A DNA stretch of 64,000 nucleotides from Oscillospiraceae bacterium (GCA_009779495.1 WRED01000001.1:86422-150421); one strand, 5' to 3'. Counted from the first letter of the stretch, positions 1-8,147 are shown. Numbers and translations: made by a program. Notes: generated by a model not told the origin, from the letters alone.

Positions 1-362
1 TGAAATATTACACCGTCACCGAGGTCGGCTACATGGAGATCGGAGATGCGCTCAAGGTGTTTTTGAGTCCCGGCGAGATCTACGGCGAGCTGCTGATGGG
101 CGACGAGGGCGGATCAATGAACGCTTTCAAGTATCCGCCTTTGCGCGAGCTGTACGGCGATAACCTGATCATCTTCGACCTTATGAACGACGCCGCCGGG
201 TATGTCGAGCCGGACAACGAGTATGTGATCGTCGGCTACCGCTACAATGAGGCAAACGACGTACTGGAAAGCGATTCCTGGGCGCTGCTTGTGTCGATGG
301 GCAAGAACGCCGCGTCGGATATTATCGGCGCGTTTATTGATCTTGTGGACGGTGTGCGCTGA
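1..362 (+). CDS. Hypothetical protein, 5' end cut by window edge
   Basis: The reading frame is open from the first full codon at position 3. The two bases before it (tg) would complete an ATG if the base before the window is A, giving a start of the form MKYYTVTEVGYMEIG, so at most one base may be missing. The protein is about 120 residues, acidic, with no signal peptide or membrane segment. I do not recognise the family. It lies 73 bp upstream of an effector-binding-domain gene on the same strand and may be co-transcribed with it. Function unknown. Confidence 0.6.
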   Translation, partial: KYYTVTEVGYMEIGDALKVFLSPGEIYGELLMGDEGGSMNAFKYPPLRELYGDNLIIFDLMNDAAGYVEPDNEYVIVGYRYNEANDVLESDSWALLVSMGKNAASDIIGAFIDLVDGVR

Positions 363-435
363 CGACAAATAACCGTGCGCGTGTTTAGTAACAAGATAAA
401 AACATGGAAATTTTACATTAACGGAGGCAATATCA

Positions 436-951
436 ATGTCAGAAACAGATAAGCCGAAAATCGTAACATTCCGGGCGCGGCTTGACGAGTTTCTTTTCCT
501 GGGTGTCGAGCAAGCCGTTACAAACAGCACGGATTTTGGAAAGGTATGGGACTACTATTTCAAAACGGCCGGCGGGAGCGGATTGGGCGGCGAGTACGAC
601 TATATTATATGGTACTATAAAAACAACGAGCAGATTTTCTTTGTCGGGAAAATGGTCGATGGCGCAGACGAAATACCCGAAGGATTTTCACTGGTGAAGT
701 TCCCCGCGTGCGAATATTTTGTCGTCACCCATGAAGCATGCGAAAATCTTCATGACGGGATTTTCCTGACGCAAAGCTATGTCGGGATTGGGCAGACCCA
801 CGATTACCGTGAACATGTACCAATGCCGGACGGATATATGCGATTCGACGGCCCTGACAGTCCTATCACGCAAATCGAGAACGAAAATGCCAATGCCACA
901 GGCGGAGGACGGTTCGAACGTTGGGTGCCGATCAAAAAAATCGACGGATAA
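436..951 (+). CDS. GyrI-like / AraC-type effector-binding domain protein
   Basis: A 171-residue soluble protein resembling stand-alone GyrI-like small-molecule-binding domains: an early aromatic-rich helix, a central FSLVKFPACEYFVV strand typical of the second repeat of the fold, and a C-terminal FERWVPIK strand that matches the usual family ending. There is no DNA-binding domain, so it is probably a ligand-binding protein rather than a regulator. The start is ATG with GGAGG 10 nt upstream. A 49-bp sequence starting 16 bp after the stop is repeated after the methyltransferase gene at 20.6 kb. The family call rests on pattern memory, not a profile search. Confidence 0.6.
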   Translation: MSETDKPKIVTFRARLDEFLFLGVEQAVTNSTDFGKVWDYYFKTAGGSGLGGEYDYIIWYYKNNEQIFFVGKMVDGADEIPEGFSLVKFPACEYFVVTHEACENLHDGIFLTQSYVGIGQTHDYREHVPMPDGYMRFDGPDSPITQIENENANATGGGRFERWVPIKKIDG

Positions 952-966
952 TATTTGTTTTGCTTA

Positions 967-1015
967 ATAAGCATTTTCTGCGCACGTACATCGTAGTACA
1001 ATGCCCGCGCCGACC
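967..1015. repeat. Dispersed intergenic repeat, copy A
   Basis: This stretch begins ATAAGCATTTTCT and contains GTACATCGTA and ACAAT. It matches 20589-20637 at roughly three quarters of positions. Both copies directly follow a short accessory-looking gene on the plus strand and precede a plus-strand housekeeping or enzyme gene. Nature unknown. Confidence 0.55.
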
Positions 1016-1057
1016 ACTACAATAAGGTTTTCAATATCTGAAAAGGAATGATCATAC

Positions 1058-1594
1058 ATGTCAGATTTCTTTGACCTGATCAACAAACGCGAGAGCTGCC
1101 GGAATTTCGCCGACACGCCCGTCACGAAAGAGCAGCTCCTGGCGTGCGCCGAGGCCGCGCGGCTGGCGCCGTCCTCCACCAATTCACAGCCATGGAGGTT
1201 TCTCGCCGTCAACGGCCCGGAAAAAAGCGCCATGGTCGCCAAATGCACGCAGAGCCTGGGTATGAATAAGTTCACCGACAAGGCTCCGGCTTTCTTCATC
1301 GTGTGCGAGGAAAAAACCACGCTGACGTCAAGGCTCGGCGGCGTCGTGAAGGATGTGTACTTCGCGCCCATCGACATCGGGCTGGCCGTGGCGCATCTCT
1401 GCTATGCCGCGGCGGAGCAGGGGCTTTCCACGTGCATTTTGGGCTGGTTTGACGAAAAGAAGCTCATCCGGCAGTTTTTCCTGCCCGAAAAAACGAATAT
1501 CCGCCTGGTGATCGCCATCGGATATTCGGCGGACGAGGCCGCGCGCGAAAAGAAGCGCAAGGAGCTTGAGGAGGTTTTCGACTACTTTGAGTAG
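1058..1594 (+). CDS. Nitroreductase family FMN oxidoreductase
   Basis: A 178-residue flavoprotein of the nitroreductase superfamily, expected to reduce nitro-, quinone- or similar substrates with NAD(P)H using FMN. The N-terminal RESCRNFADTPVT stretch, the LAPSSTNSQPWRF motif that binds FMN, and the later GLSTCILGWF segment with a C-terminal IAIGY strand are all family hallmarks. The length is typical of the short single-domain subgroup. The start is ATG with AAAGGA upstream. Its end overlaps the start of the GH28-like gene by 8 bp, so the two are translationally linked. The physiological substrate cannot be told from sequence. Confidence 0.88.
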   Translation: MSDFFDLINKRESCRNFADTPVTKEQLLACAEAARLAPSSTNSQPWRFLAVNGPEKSAMVAKCTQSLGMNKFTDKAPAFFIVCEEKTTLTSRLGGVVKDVYFAPIDIGLAVAHLCYAAAEQGLSTCILGWFDEKKLIRQFFLPEKTNIRLVIAIGYSADEAAREKKRKELEEVFDYFE

Positions 1595-2759
1595 CCTCAT
1601 CAAAACCGCGAACGTACGTGAATTCGGCGCGGCCGGAGACGGCTGTACTGATGATTCTGGCGCGTTTCAGCGGGCATTTGACAGCGGAGCCGCTGATATC
1701 TTCATACCGCCGGGGCTCTACCGCGTTGCAAAAACGCTGCGCGTCCGCTCAAACACGGCACTTGAGGCGCACCCTTGCGCCCGTATCTTTATGTGCGGAG
1801 ACACGCCGAAAAGGCGCGGCGATTTTCTGCTGACCAACTATGACCACAAGGGCGGCGACGAAAATATCAGCCTGACCGGCGGCGTGTGGGACGGCAACGA
1901 CGAGGGCGCCCACAACGTCATGGGGCCACGCTTTGAAAAAGACAGCTACTCCGGCGCGGCGCTGAATTTCTACAACGTAAAGGGGCTTGCCCTCAAGGAT
2001 ATTATTGTCGCGAATCCGGCGGCTTATTACATCAGAATGGCTTGTCTGGAAAATTTTGCTATCGAAAACGTCGCGTTTCTCAGCGACCGGGTAAGCAAAA
2101 ATCAGGACGGCCTGCATTTCGGCGGCTATGTCAAAAACGGCACGGTCAAAAATGTGACCGCGCTGTCGAAGGGCCAGACGAACGACGACATGATCGCCCT
2201 CAACGCCGACGACTGTGTTGAACGCGCGGAAAACTTTGACCTCCGGCGCGGCTCCATCGAAAATATCTCCTTTGAGAACATCACGGCGCAGGACTGCCAC
2301 ACGCTGATCCGCATATTGAGCGTGACCGCGCCGGTTCGGAACATCACGTTCAAAAACGTACAGGCGGGAGTGCGCTGTTACGCCCTGAACTGTGACGCCG
2401 CCCGCTACTGCGCTACGCCGCTGTTCAAAGAGGAGGATTTTCCGCAGGGAGTCGGCTGTATCGAAAACGTCAGCATCGACGGCATGGCCGTCCACTTCAC
2501 GGGTGACCGAGTCACAGGTGATCGCGATCTGAACCCGCTTATTATATTGGAAAGCGGCGCGAAAAATCTGCGCGTGCGCGGGTTCAAGTACAACCACGGG
2601 CTGAACCGAAGTCCCCTCTCCCCTGCGCTTACGGCAAAAAATATCGTCGGCGCAACTATTCGCGCCGACGATCAAACGTATGATATTCATGGCAAGGGGG
2701 ACGTCCTGAACATCGCGGATTTTACGGAGCTGGACGTCAACTCAACTGAATCCCTCTAA
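1587..2759 (+). CDS. GH28-like right-handed beta-helix protein (polygalacturonase fold)
   Basis: A 390-residue pectin-lyase-fold protein. It opens with the typical NVREFGAAGDGCTDD entry motif (FGAxGDGxTDD) and carries NQDG at about residues 172-175 and NDD at about 199-201, matching the NTDG and DD catalytic motifs of GH28 polygalacturonases. No signal peptide is visible, so it may act inside the cell on oligosaccharides. I chose the TTG at 1587 because GAGGAGG ends 12 nt before it inside the nitroreductase gene; a TTG at 1566 lies upstream of that ribosome site. The glycosidase class is good, the substrate unknown. Confidence 0.78.
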   Translation: MSSLIKTANVREFGAAGDGCTDDSGAFQRAFDSGAADIFIPPGLYRVAKTLRVRSNTALEAHPCARIFMCGDTPKRRGDFLLTNYDHKGGDENISLTGGVWDGNDEGAHNVMGPRFEKDSYSGAALNFYNVKGLALKDIIVANPAAYYIRMACLENFAIENVAFLSDRVSKNQDGLHFGGYVKNGTVKNVTALSKGQTNDDMIALNADDCVERAENFDLRRGSIENISFENITAQDCHTLIRILSVTAPVRNITFKNVQAGVRCYALNCDAARYCATPLFKEEDFPQGVGCIENVSIDGMAVHFTGDRVTGDRDLNPLIILESGAKNLRVRGFKYNHGLNRSPLSPALTAKNIVGATIRADDQTYDIHGKGDVLNIADFTELDVNSTESL

Positions 2760-2770
2760 AAACCAACGCC

Positions 2771-2842
2771 GTCATTGCGGCCTCCGAGCCGCAATCTCAA
2801 CCACAAGATACTTTGAGATTCCGGGTCAAGCCCGGAATGACG
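2771..2842. repeat. Palindromic intergenic repeat (REP-like)
   Basis: The 72-bp stretch between two convergent genes starts GTCATTGCGG and ends GGAATGAC, so its ends are inverted (GTCATT/AATGAC). Inside are three nested hairpins: GCGGC/GCCGC, AATCTCAA/TTTGAGATT and CCGGG/CCCGG. This GTCATTGCGG...CCGGAATGAC style is common among bacterial interspersed palindromic repeats. It may also terminate both flanking genes. Confidence 0.65.
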
Positions 2843-2846
2843 AGTT

Positions 2847-3695
2847 CTACAACACGGCGCGCAGTCGATTCAGGCTGTGCGCCGCGTCCTTTTGCCCAAG
2901 TTCGTACATCCTGTTCAGCAGCTTGAGCTTCTTCGACGCCGTGCCCATCCGAAAATCCTCCGACGGCGCGATGATGACCGCGCGGCCCTCCTCCTGAAGC
3001 CTCAAAAGCTCCCCGATTGACCGCATGTACGCCGTATGCCTTTGGTCAAGGGCGTCGATCACCCCGGGATATTTCGTCAGGCAGGTGCTGTACACAAGGC
3101 GGAAACGCTCGCGCCGCTTGATAAAATCCACGGGCTTTGTCAGTATCACGACGAGCCTGTCGCAGCCCTCGCCCAAGGCGGTGTCCACGGGAACCGGGTC
3201 AGCCGCCCCGCCGTCGAAATACGCGCGGCCGCCGATCTCCACCGGCCTGCATATAGCCGGAAGCGCACAGGACGCCATCAGGATACGCATATCGCCCTTA
3301 ACGACGTCCCGGTTGCCGAAATACGCCGCCCGGCCTGTCGCGGCGTCGGTGGCCACAACGCGAAACTCGCTTTTTGTGCGCAAAAGCGCGTCGTAGTCTA
3401 TCGGATCGACGATGTTCGTCAGTGTGTCGTAAATGAAGTCAAGCCCGAAAAAGGAGCCTGTCCGAAGCAGATTGCCAACGCCCATATACCGCTTGTCGAA
3501 AGCGTAATCGGTGTAGAAGCGGTAGTTGCGCCCGCGCTGCCCGGCCAGAAAGGACAGGATGTTCGCCGCCCCGGCCGACACGCCGATACAGTAGTCAAAC
3601 CGCAGGCCGCGCTCCAAGAAACAGTCGAGCACGCCCGCGCCGTAGATGCCGCGCATCCCGCCGCCCACGTCGATTAACCCAAGCTTTTCCGCCAT
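2847..3695 (-). CDS. Patatin-like phospholipase
   Basis: A 282-residue acyl hydrolase of the patatin family, predicted to cleave acyl chains from phospholipids or related lipids. The oxyanion-hole loop GGGMRG (residues 11-16), the nucleophile elbow GVSAG (Ser40) and the DGG dyad motif (Asp161) are all intact, so it should be active. There is no signal peptide. The length fits the YjjU-type bacterial subgroup. The start is ATG with GAGGTGA upstream. It is transcribed alone, convergent with the GH28-like gene, with a palindromic repeat between them. Confidence 0.88.
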   Translation of the reverse strand: MAEKLGLIDVGGGMRGIYGAGVLDCFLERGLRFDYCIGVSAGAANILSFLAGQRGRNYRFYTDYAFDKRYMGVGNLLRTGSFFGLDFIYDTLTNIVDPIDYDALLRTKSEFRVVATDAATGRAAYFGNRDVVKGDMRILMASCALPAICRPVEIGGRAYFDGGAADPVPVDTALGEGCDRLVVILTKPVDFIKRRERFRLVYSTCLTKYPGVIDALDQRHTAYMRSIGELLRLQEEGRAVIIAPSEDFRMGTASKKLKLLNRMYELGQKDAAHSLNRLRAVL

Positions 3696-3759
3696 TTGTC
3701 AGTCACCTCGAAAGGTATTATAGCATACCCGGCCGCAAGTGGCAAGTGGCAAATTAACT

Positions 3760-4620
3760 CTAATCCTTAACCACCGCTCTGCGCATCAGCAGCCAGCACA
3801 ACCCGCTGAACACCGCGAACATCGCCGCAAGCGTCACGAACGCGTGGAACGGCAGCGACTGCGTGAAGCCGAACATGTAGTCAAACGCCCGCTCCGCCCA
3901 CTTAGTGATTTTTCCGTCCGCGACATAGAAGTTAACGATTGGCAAGGCGATGAAAAGCAACGCGGGGACGCCTGCCGCCACGGATATCTTGCCCGCCTTG
4001 CCGAGCCTGTAAAACGTCAGAGATATGAGATAGCCGAACATCGCCGCCGCAAGATACGACACAAGGCAAAAGATGAAGCTGTACACATGCGTCGTCAGCG
4101 TGCCGCGCACTTTGGTTTCCGAGTTGTACAATTGCTCAAACAGCGACGTACATATGACGTCTTCTCCTATAAGCGAGCACGCCCATTTAAAAGCAATCAG
4201 GTTGATTTTGTCAATAACGGCCATACCGAAGGCGATAGTCAGCACGGCGGCGATTCGCCCGCGGAACACTGTTTTGCGCGACACACCGTTTTGACTCAGC
4301 ATCCCGAACTGCTCCCTGAACACGGCCAATCCGCACACGAACAGGAATATTACCGTCGCCGCGTCCATACCGCTGAACTGCGACTGAACGGACTGCCACT
4401 CTTCCAGCTCCTCCGGGGTAAGCTCGCGGCTCTCATAAACGATCGTTGCCCCATCCTCACCTTGAACCTCTTCAGCGATTATCATGGGCACAACGCCGTC
4501 GTAGCTCGTGACCGATGTGACAAGCAGCAGCGGTAAAACGATCATCACCACGATATAAAATATGATGATCGGCTTCTGATGTTCGCGCAACTGATATAGA
4601 TATGATTGTTTTAATTTCAT
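3760..4620 (-). CDS. ABC-2 type transporter permease
   Basis: A 286-residue integral membrane protein with about six hydrophobic segments, beginning after a basic N-terminus (first at roughly residues 18-38) and ending with a TM helix and a short basic tail. It is the third gene of a GntR-ATPase-permease operon, 16 bp after the ATPase, so it is almost certainly that ATPase's membrane partner. An extracytoplasmic loop after TM1 is acidic. Operons of this design (YtrA-type regulator) often respond to cell-wall antibiotics or peptides; that role is inferred from layout only. Confidence 0.78.
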   Translation of the reverse strand: MKLKQSYLYQLREHQKPIIIFYIVVMIVLPLLLVTSVTSYDGVVPMIIAEEVQGEDGATIVYESRELTPEELEEWQSVQSQFSGMDAATVIFLFVCGLAVFREQFGMLSQNGVSRKTVFRGRIAAVLTIAFGMAVIDKINLIAFKWACSLIGEDVICTSLFEQLYNSETKVRGTLTTHVYSFIFCLVSYLAAAMFGYLISLTFYRLGKAGKISVAAGVPALLFIALPIVNFYVADGKITKWAERAFDYMFGFTQSLPFHAFVTLAAMFAVFSGLCWLLMRRAVVKD

Positions 4621-4636
4621 TTTATTTTCCTCTCCA

Positions 4637-5479
4637 TTAAGAATTCGTCAGCCGGATGAACAGCTTTTGAAGATCAAGCCCGGACACCTCAAGCCCTGCG
4701 GGAACATCGTCCGGCGGTCCCAGCAGGTATACCGTTTTCAGCCCGCCCAAACTGTCCTCGCCGATCTTGCGGCGGTTCTCCGAATACGCGTCCACCAAAG
4801 CGGCGGCTCCCGCCACAGTATAGCCCTCGCGCAGCAGATCCTCGCGCGGCTCGTCGCGGAGTATCTCGCCGTTTTTAATAATAACGACATGCTCTATCAG
4901 CGCGGCGATCTCCTCTATGAGATGCGTTGAGATCACGATCGTGGACGGCTTTTCCGCGTACTTTTCAAGCAGCAGGCGGTAAAACAGCTCGCGGTGGTTG
5001 GCGTCCAGCCCCAATACCGGCTCATCCAAAAACAGGTACGGCGTGTTGACCGACAGCGCGACGATCAGCTTGAATATGGACAGGTAGCCCGTTGACAGCG
5101 ACCGCACGTTCTTTTTCTGATTCAGACCAAATTCGGCGGCCAACCTCGCGGCGTACCCCTCGTCAAAGTCCGGGTAAAAGCGCTTTGACCACTTAAAAAC
5201 GTCCCTGATTTTCATCCCGCCGGGATAATATGTCTCCTCGCTCATCAGGTACATTTTTCCTAATGCCTTATCATTTTCCACAGCGCGTTCGCCGTCCACG
5301 GTCACCTCGCCGCCGTCGGTAAAAATCAGCCCTGAAATGACCTTCAGCATCGTGGTTTTTCCCGCGCCGTTGCGGCCCAAAAGCCCGATGATCTTGTTGT
5401 CCCCGAAAGTAAGCGTCACATCGCGCAGCGCACGCGTTTCACCGTAGCTTTTGTTCACGCCTTTCAGTTCAATGCTCAT
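4637..5479 (-). CDS. ABC transporter ATP-binding protein
   Basis: A 280-residue ATPase. It has Walker A GRNGAGKTT near residue 36, a degenerate signature SLSTGYLS (LSxGY in place of LSGGQ), Walker B FLFLDEPVLGLD and the switch histidine in STHLIEE. The signature variant and the roughly 70-residue C-terminal extension are usual in this YtrB-like drug/peptide exporter group. It overlaps the GntR gene by 11 bp and is followed 16 bp later by the permease, forming one transcription unit. Confidence 0.9.
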   Translation of the reverse strand: MSIELKGVNKSYGETRALRDVTLTFGDNKIIGLLGRNGAGKTTMLKVISGLIFTDGGEVTVDGERAVENDKALGKMYLMSEETYYPGGMKIRDVFKWSKRFYPDFDEGYAARLAAEFGLNQKKNVRSLSTGYLSIFKLIVALSVNTPYLFLDEPVLGLDANHRELFYRLLLEKYAEKPSTIVISTHLIEEIAALIEHVVIIKNGEILRDEPREDLLREGYTVAGAAALVDAYSENRRKIGEDSLGGLKTVYLLGPPDDVPAGLEVSGLDLQKLFIRLTNS

Positions 5480-5843
5480 CCCTAAACCCGCTTTCTATCA
5501 TTTTTTTGATGTCCTCCTCAGACAGGCGGAGATTCTTCGCCTCGCCGACCAAGGCTAAAATGTAGTTTTGAAAAAAAGCTTCCCGCCTTTTTAACTCGAT
5601 CTTCCGTCTCGCTCCCTCAGCCACGAACATGCCTATCCCCCGTTTTTTGTAAAGTATTCCCCCGTCCGCCAAAAGCGTGATCCCCTTGAGCGCGGTGGCC
5701 GGGTTGATTTTGTACGTGACGGATATTTCTGTCGTGGACGGTATCTGCTCCTCCTCGGGGAACGCGCCCGACAAAATCGCGTCCTCGACGCCGTTCGCGA
5801 TCTGCTGGAAAATCGGCTCGGCGGATTCGTTGTTGATCCGCAA
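5469..5843 (-). CDS. GntR family transcriptional regulator (YtrA subfamily)
   Basis: A 124-residue repressor with an N-terminal winged helix typical of GntR proteins (PIFQQIANGVEDAILSG, then the recognition region STTEISVTYKINPATALKG) and only a short helical C-terminal tail instead of a ligand-binding domain, which defines the YtrA subgroup. The start is TTG with AAAGGAGG 7 nt upstream. It heads the ABC operon and overlaps the ATPase gene by 11 bp. A strong promoter with a palindrome just downstream lies immediately upstream, so autorepression is likely. Confidence 0.9.
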   Translation of the reverse strand: MRINNESAEPIFQQIANGVEDAILSGAFPEEEQIPSTTEISVTYKINPATALKGITLLADGGILYKKRGIGMFVAEGARRKIELKRREAFFQNYILALVGEAKNLRLSEEDIKKMIESGFRDEH

Positions 5844-5868
5844 TATGCTTCCTCCTTTCGTTCTCTGG

Positions 5869-5925
5869 TTAACTAGTTAATTAACTAACTAATGACAGTG
5901 TAGTACATATCCGGGTGAATGTCAA
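5869..5925 (-). promoter_or_regulatory. Promoter and putative operator of the GntR-ABC operon
   Basis: On the minus strand, TTGACA (5925-5920) is followed by a 17-bp spacer and TACACT (5902-5897). Directly downstream, over the expected start of transcription, lies the perfect 12-bp palindrome AGTTAATTAACT (5875-5886), inside an imperfect dyad of 24 bp (5869-5892) rich in TTAACTA. Binding of the GntR protein here would block transcription; the assignment is by position. Confidence 0.75.
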
Positions 5926-5942
5926 CAGTTTTTCAAAAAAAT

Positions 5943-5971
5943 TTGATTTTGATCTTAAATTATGCTATAAT
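5943..5971 (+). promoter_or_regulatory. Sigma-A promoter of the PHP gene
   Basis: TTGATT (5943-5948), a 17-bp spacer and TATAAT (5966-5971) lie 29 bp before the PHP-domain start codon. The fit to consensus is good and no operator-like palindrome is seen here. Confidence 0.65.
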
Positions 5972-5999
5972 ATGAGCCGTTTCGTTTTAGAAAGGATGA

Positions 6000-6731
6000 A
6001 TGATAGGTATGATTGCCGACGTCAAAAGCAAGATCCGCGACCTGTTAAGCGACTACAAATATAAAATCGAGCTGCACACCCACACGTCGCCCGCAAGCTC
6101 ATGCAGCGAAATCGCGCCGGAGGAGCTTGTCCGAATATACAAGAATTTGGGCTATGACGCCGTCGCGGTGACGAACCATTTCCCCTGCGACCGTTTCGGC
6201 GTGACCTCGACTGAGGACGACATCGACCGCTGGCTCGACGATTATAACCGCGCGGAGGCGGAGGGACGGCGCATCGGCATCACCGTGCTGTTCGGCGCGG
6301 AGTTCCGCACGGCCGAATCTGACAACGACTACCTCGCCTACGGCATCGGCCGGGACGATCTCCTGCCCGCGTGCCAGCTTTTGGGCAAAGACGTGGCCGC
6401 ATTCTGCCGCAGGTTCAAAAACGACCGCAACATATTTATCCAGGCTCACCCGTTCCGCAACGGCATCACGCGGGCCGACCCGGCTTTGCTTGACGGCGTC
6501 GAGACGTACAACGTGCACCCGCACCACAACGCGCGCGTCGGGCTGGCGGCGAAATACGCCAGAGAAAACAATCTGCCCGCGATAGCCGGAACTGACTTCC
6601 ACCATCACGGGCACGAGGGGCTTGCCGCCATTATGGCGCGTACGTTGCCGAAAGACTCTTTCGAGCTGGCCGCGCTGCTGAAAAGCGGCGATTATTATAT
6701 GACTGTCGGCGGAGATATTGTGCTTACGTAA
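6000..6731 (+). CDS. PHP domain metal-dependent phosphoesterase
   Basis: A 243-residue protein of the PHP family, metal-dependent phosphoesterases built on a distorted TIM barrel. The metal ligands are visible: HTH (His26, His28), a later NHF histidine, a QAHPF motif and the closing GTDFHHHGH (DxH). The length suits a single-domain PHP enzyme without polymerase or histidinol-phosphatase extensions. Two in-frame ATG codons (6000 and 6009) are possible; AAAGG lies upstream of both. It is convergent with larC, with only 13 bp between stops. The substrate is unknown. Confidence 0.82.
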   Translation: MIGMIADVKSKIRDLLSDYKYKIELHTHTSPASSCSEIAPEELVRIYKNLGYDAVAVTNHFPCDRFGVTSTEDDIDRWLDDYNRAEAEGRRIGITVLFGAEFRTAESDNDYLAYGIGRDDLLPACQLLGKDVAAFCRRFKNDRNIFIQAHPFRNGITRADPALLDGVETYNVHPHHNARVGLAAKYARENNLPAIAGTDFHHHGHEGLAAIMARTLPKDSFELAALLKSGDYYMTVGGDIVLT

Positions 6732-6744
6732 TCCCGCCAAATCT

Positions 6745-7935
6745 CTATTTTATTTGATCTAATGTCACGCCGTGTTCGACCGCCGCTTTCACAGCGTCGT
6801 CGTACTCGGCTTTTTCTTTTTGAACCCCGTATCCGCATCCCTTTTTGACGCGGATCACGCCGTAGCCCGTCTCGCGTTTCACCGTTTCGCGCGCTAAGGT
6901 GTATCTCGCGCAGTCATGCCGCCGCACACCGAAGGTCGTGGTGTATTTCAGCATCAGGGCCGCAAACTCGTCAGCGCGGTCCTTTTGGCAGATGCACGAC
7001 AGCAGGACGCCCGGGCGGCTTTTTTTCATCTGTATGGGCGTGACGAACACGTCCAGCGCGCCGTGACGCAGCAGCGTTTCGCACGCAAAGCCGATGGCCT
7101 CGCCCGTCATGTCGTCGAGATTGCAGGAGAGTTCGGCGACCTCGCCGGCGATTCCGTCAGCCTGCTCGCCCAAAAACGCGCGGACGCAGTTCACCGCCGG
7201 AAAGTCCTTTTTTCCCATGCCGTAGCCGATCTTTTCGACGGACATTGTCGGCATCGGGCCGAATTCCGCGCAAAAATGCTTCAACAGCGCGGCGCCCGTC
7301 GGGGTACACAGCTCGCCCTCAATGTCCCCAGCCGATACAGGTACGCCGCGCAGGAGATACGCCGTCGCGGGAGCGGGCACCGGCACGACGCCGTGGGCAC
7401 AGCGTACCGTCCCGCGCCCGAGCTTCACCGGCGACGCGATGATCTTGTCCGCCTGAAGCTCGTCAACAGCCAGGCATACCCCGACAATGTCAGCCACGGC
7501 GTCAAGCATCCCGACCTCGTGAAAATGAACCTGTGCCACCGGGCGGCCATGGGCGAGGGATTCGGCTTCGGCCAGTGTTTTGTACACGGCGGCGGCGTTT
7601 TTCCTAACGCTTTTGGGCACGGACAGATGGCTGATCGTGTGGAGGATGTCGTCAAGGTCGTTATGCTCGTGAGGAATGTGATCGTGGTCATGGTCGTGAT
7701 GATGGTGATGGTGATGCTCGTGGCCGTCCTCCTCCGCGCCGCCTATGTTCACCGAAACATGCGTGCCGGCGATGCCGCACTTCACCGATTTTTCCCGCGT
7801 GACGCGGACGCCGCCGAGACCCATGCCGTTCAGCTTCTCAAGGAAGCGTTCGGGATCGGGCAGAAGCTCCAAAAGCGCCGCCATCAGCATGTCGCCCGCC
7901 GCGCCCATTTCGCATTCAAGGTACAGTCTCCTCAT
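6745..7935 (-). CDS. larC: Nickel-pincer cofactor biosynthesis protein LarC (nickel insertase)
   Basis: LarC inserts nickel into the pyridinium-3,5-bisthiocarboxylate mononucleotide, the last step in making the nickel-pincer cofactor of lactate racemase and related enzymes. The sequence starts MRRLYLECEMGAAGDM, the family's hallmark, and holds a histidine/aspartate-rich stretch (HEHHHHHHHDHDHDH, about residues 72-86), a likely nickel store. At 396 residues it is one continuous frame, whereas Lactiplantibacillus plantarum makes the full protein by ribosomal frameshift. ATG 7935 has GGGAG 5 nt upstream. larB and larE lie upstream on the same strand but a toxin-like locus interrupts the cluster. 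Confidence 0.93.
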   Translation of the reverse strand: MRRLYLECEMGAAGDMLMAALLELLPDPERFLEKLNGMGLGGVRVTREKSVKCGIAGTHVSVNIGGAEEDGHEHHHHHHHDHDHDHIPHEHNDLDDILHTISHLSVPKSVRKNAAAVYKTLAEAESLAHGRPVAQVHFHEVGMLDAVADIVGVCLAVDELQADKIIASPVKLGRGTVRCAHGVVPVPAPATAYLLRGVPVSAGDIEGELCTPTGAALLKHFCAEFGPMPTMSVEKIGYGMGKKDFPAVNCVRAFLGEQADGIAGEVAELSCNLDDMTGEAIGFACETLLRHGALDVFVTPIQMKKSRPGVLLSCICQKDRADEFAALMLKYTTTFGVRRHDCARYTLARETVKRETGYGVIRVKKGCGYGVQKEKAEYDDAVKAAVEHGVTLDQIK

Positions 7936-7964
7936 GTTTACTCCCATCTCTTGCATAAAAAGTA

Positions 7965-7993
7965 TTGACAATTTTATCAAATAGATATATAAT
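7965..7993 (+). promoter_or_regulatory. Promoter of the antisense RNA
   Basis: TTGACA (7965-7970), 17-bp spacer, TATAAT (7988-7993): a perfect consensus promoter on the plus strand. It reads towards the 3' end of the small hydrophobic ORF at 8147-8076 and away from larC. No gene on the plus strand follows it, so it most likely drives a non-coding RNA. Confidence 0.85.
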
Positions 7994-7999
7994 ATAAAT

Positions 8000-8087
8000 G
8001 TGATAGCGTTACCGATAGACGGTACGCCTCCAGACAGTTATAAAAGGTAAACCGCCCGTTTAGAGAGCCGGCGGTTTATCTTTTTTT
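8000..8087 (+). ncRNA. Putative type I antitoxin antisense RNA
   Basis: Starting about 7 nt after the perfect promoter, a transcript would run about 88 nt to a strong terminator hairpin (8048-8056 paired with 8070-8078) followed by a T tract (8079-8087). It would overlap the last codons, stop and terminator of the peptide gene on the other strand by base pairing. This convergent 3'-overlap geometry is that of txpA/RatA and bsrG/SR4 type I systems. The RNA itself is an inference from promoter and terminator. Confidence 0.7.
8048..8087. terminator. Bidirectional terminator shared by peptide mRNA and antisense RNA
   Basis: TAAACCGCC (8048-8056) pairs with GGCGGTTTA (8070-8078). A T-rich tract follows on the plus strand (8079-8087); the minus strand has a weaker CCTTTT tract. 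The peptide's stop codon is part of the stem. Confidence 0.82.
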
Positions 8088-8147
8088 ATGGTTCAGGATA
8101 CGATCAATCAGCACCAATAAAATTATCAGTAAGATTATGTATTCCAT
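8076..8147 (-). CDS. Putative type I toxin peptide (23 residues, one membrane helix)
   Basis: The ATG at 8147 opens a 23-codon frame beginning MEYIILLIILLVLID and ending with a basic tail (NHKKR): a single hydrophobic helix with positively charged C-terminus, as in the Fst/TxpA/BsrG-type membrane toxins of Gram-positive bacteria. A strong Shine-Dalgarno (AAAGGAGG) lies 7 nt upstream. It has its own promoter at 8265-8236, about 70-90 nt of leader, a hairpin over the ribosome site, and a converging antisense RNA. I do not recognise the exact peptide. It lies in the larB-larC gap but looks independent of the lar genes. Confidence 0.72.
   Translation of the reverse strand: MEYIILLIILLVLIDRILNHKKR

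Noticed and set aside
967..1015. Integron attC site
   Set aside because: The repeat lacks the RYYYAAC and GTTRRRY core sites and has no long imperfect palindrome, though its position after cassette-like genes suggested it.
1749..2690. Long open frame antisense to the GH28-like gene (313 codons)
   Set aside because: It mirrors codon bias of the real gene, has no family motif and no ribosome site. The sense gene has a clear fold signature.
6916..7968. Open frame of 350 codons antisense to larC
   Set aside because: Shadow of a GC-rich gene; the sense strand is an unambiguous LarC.
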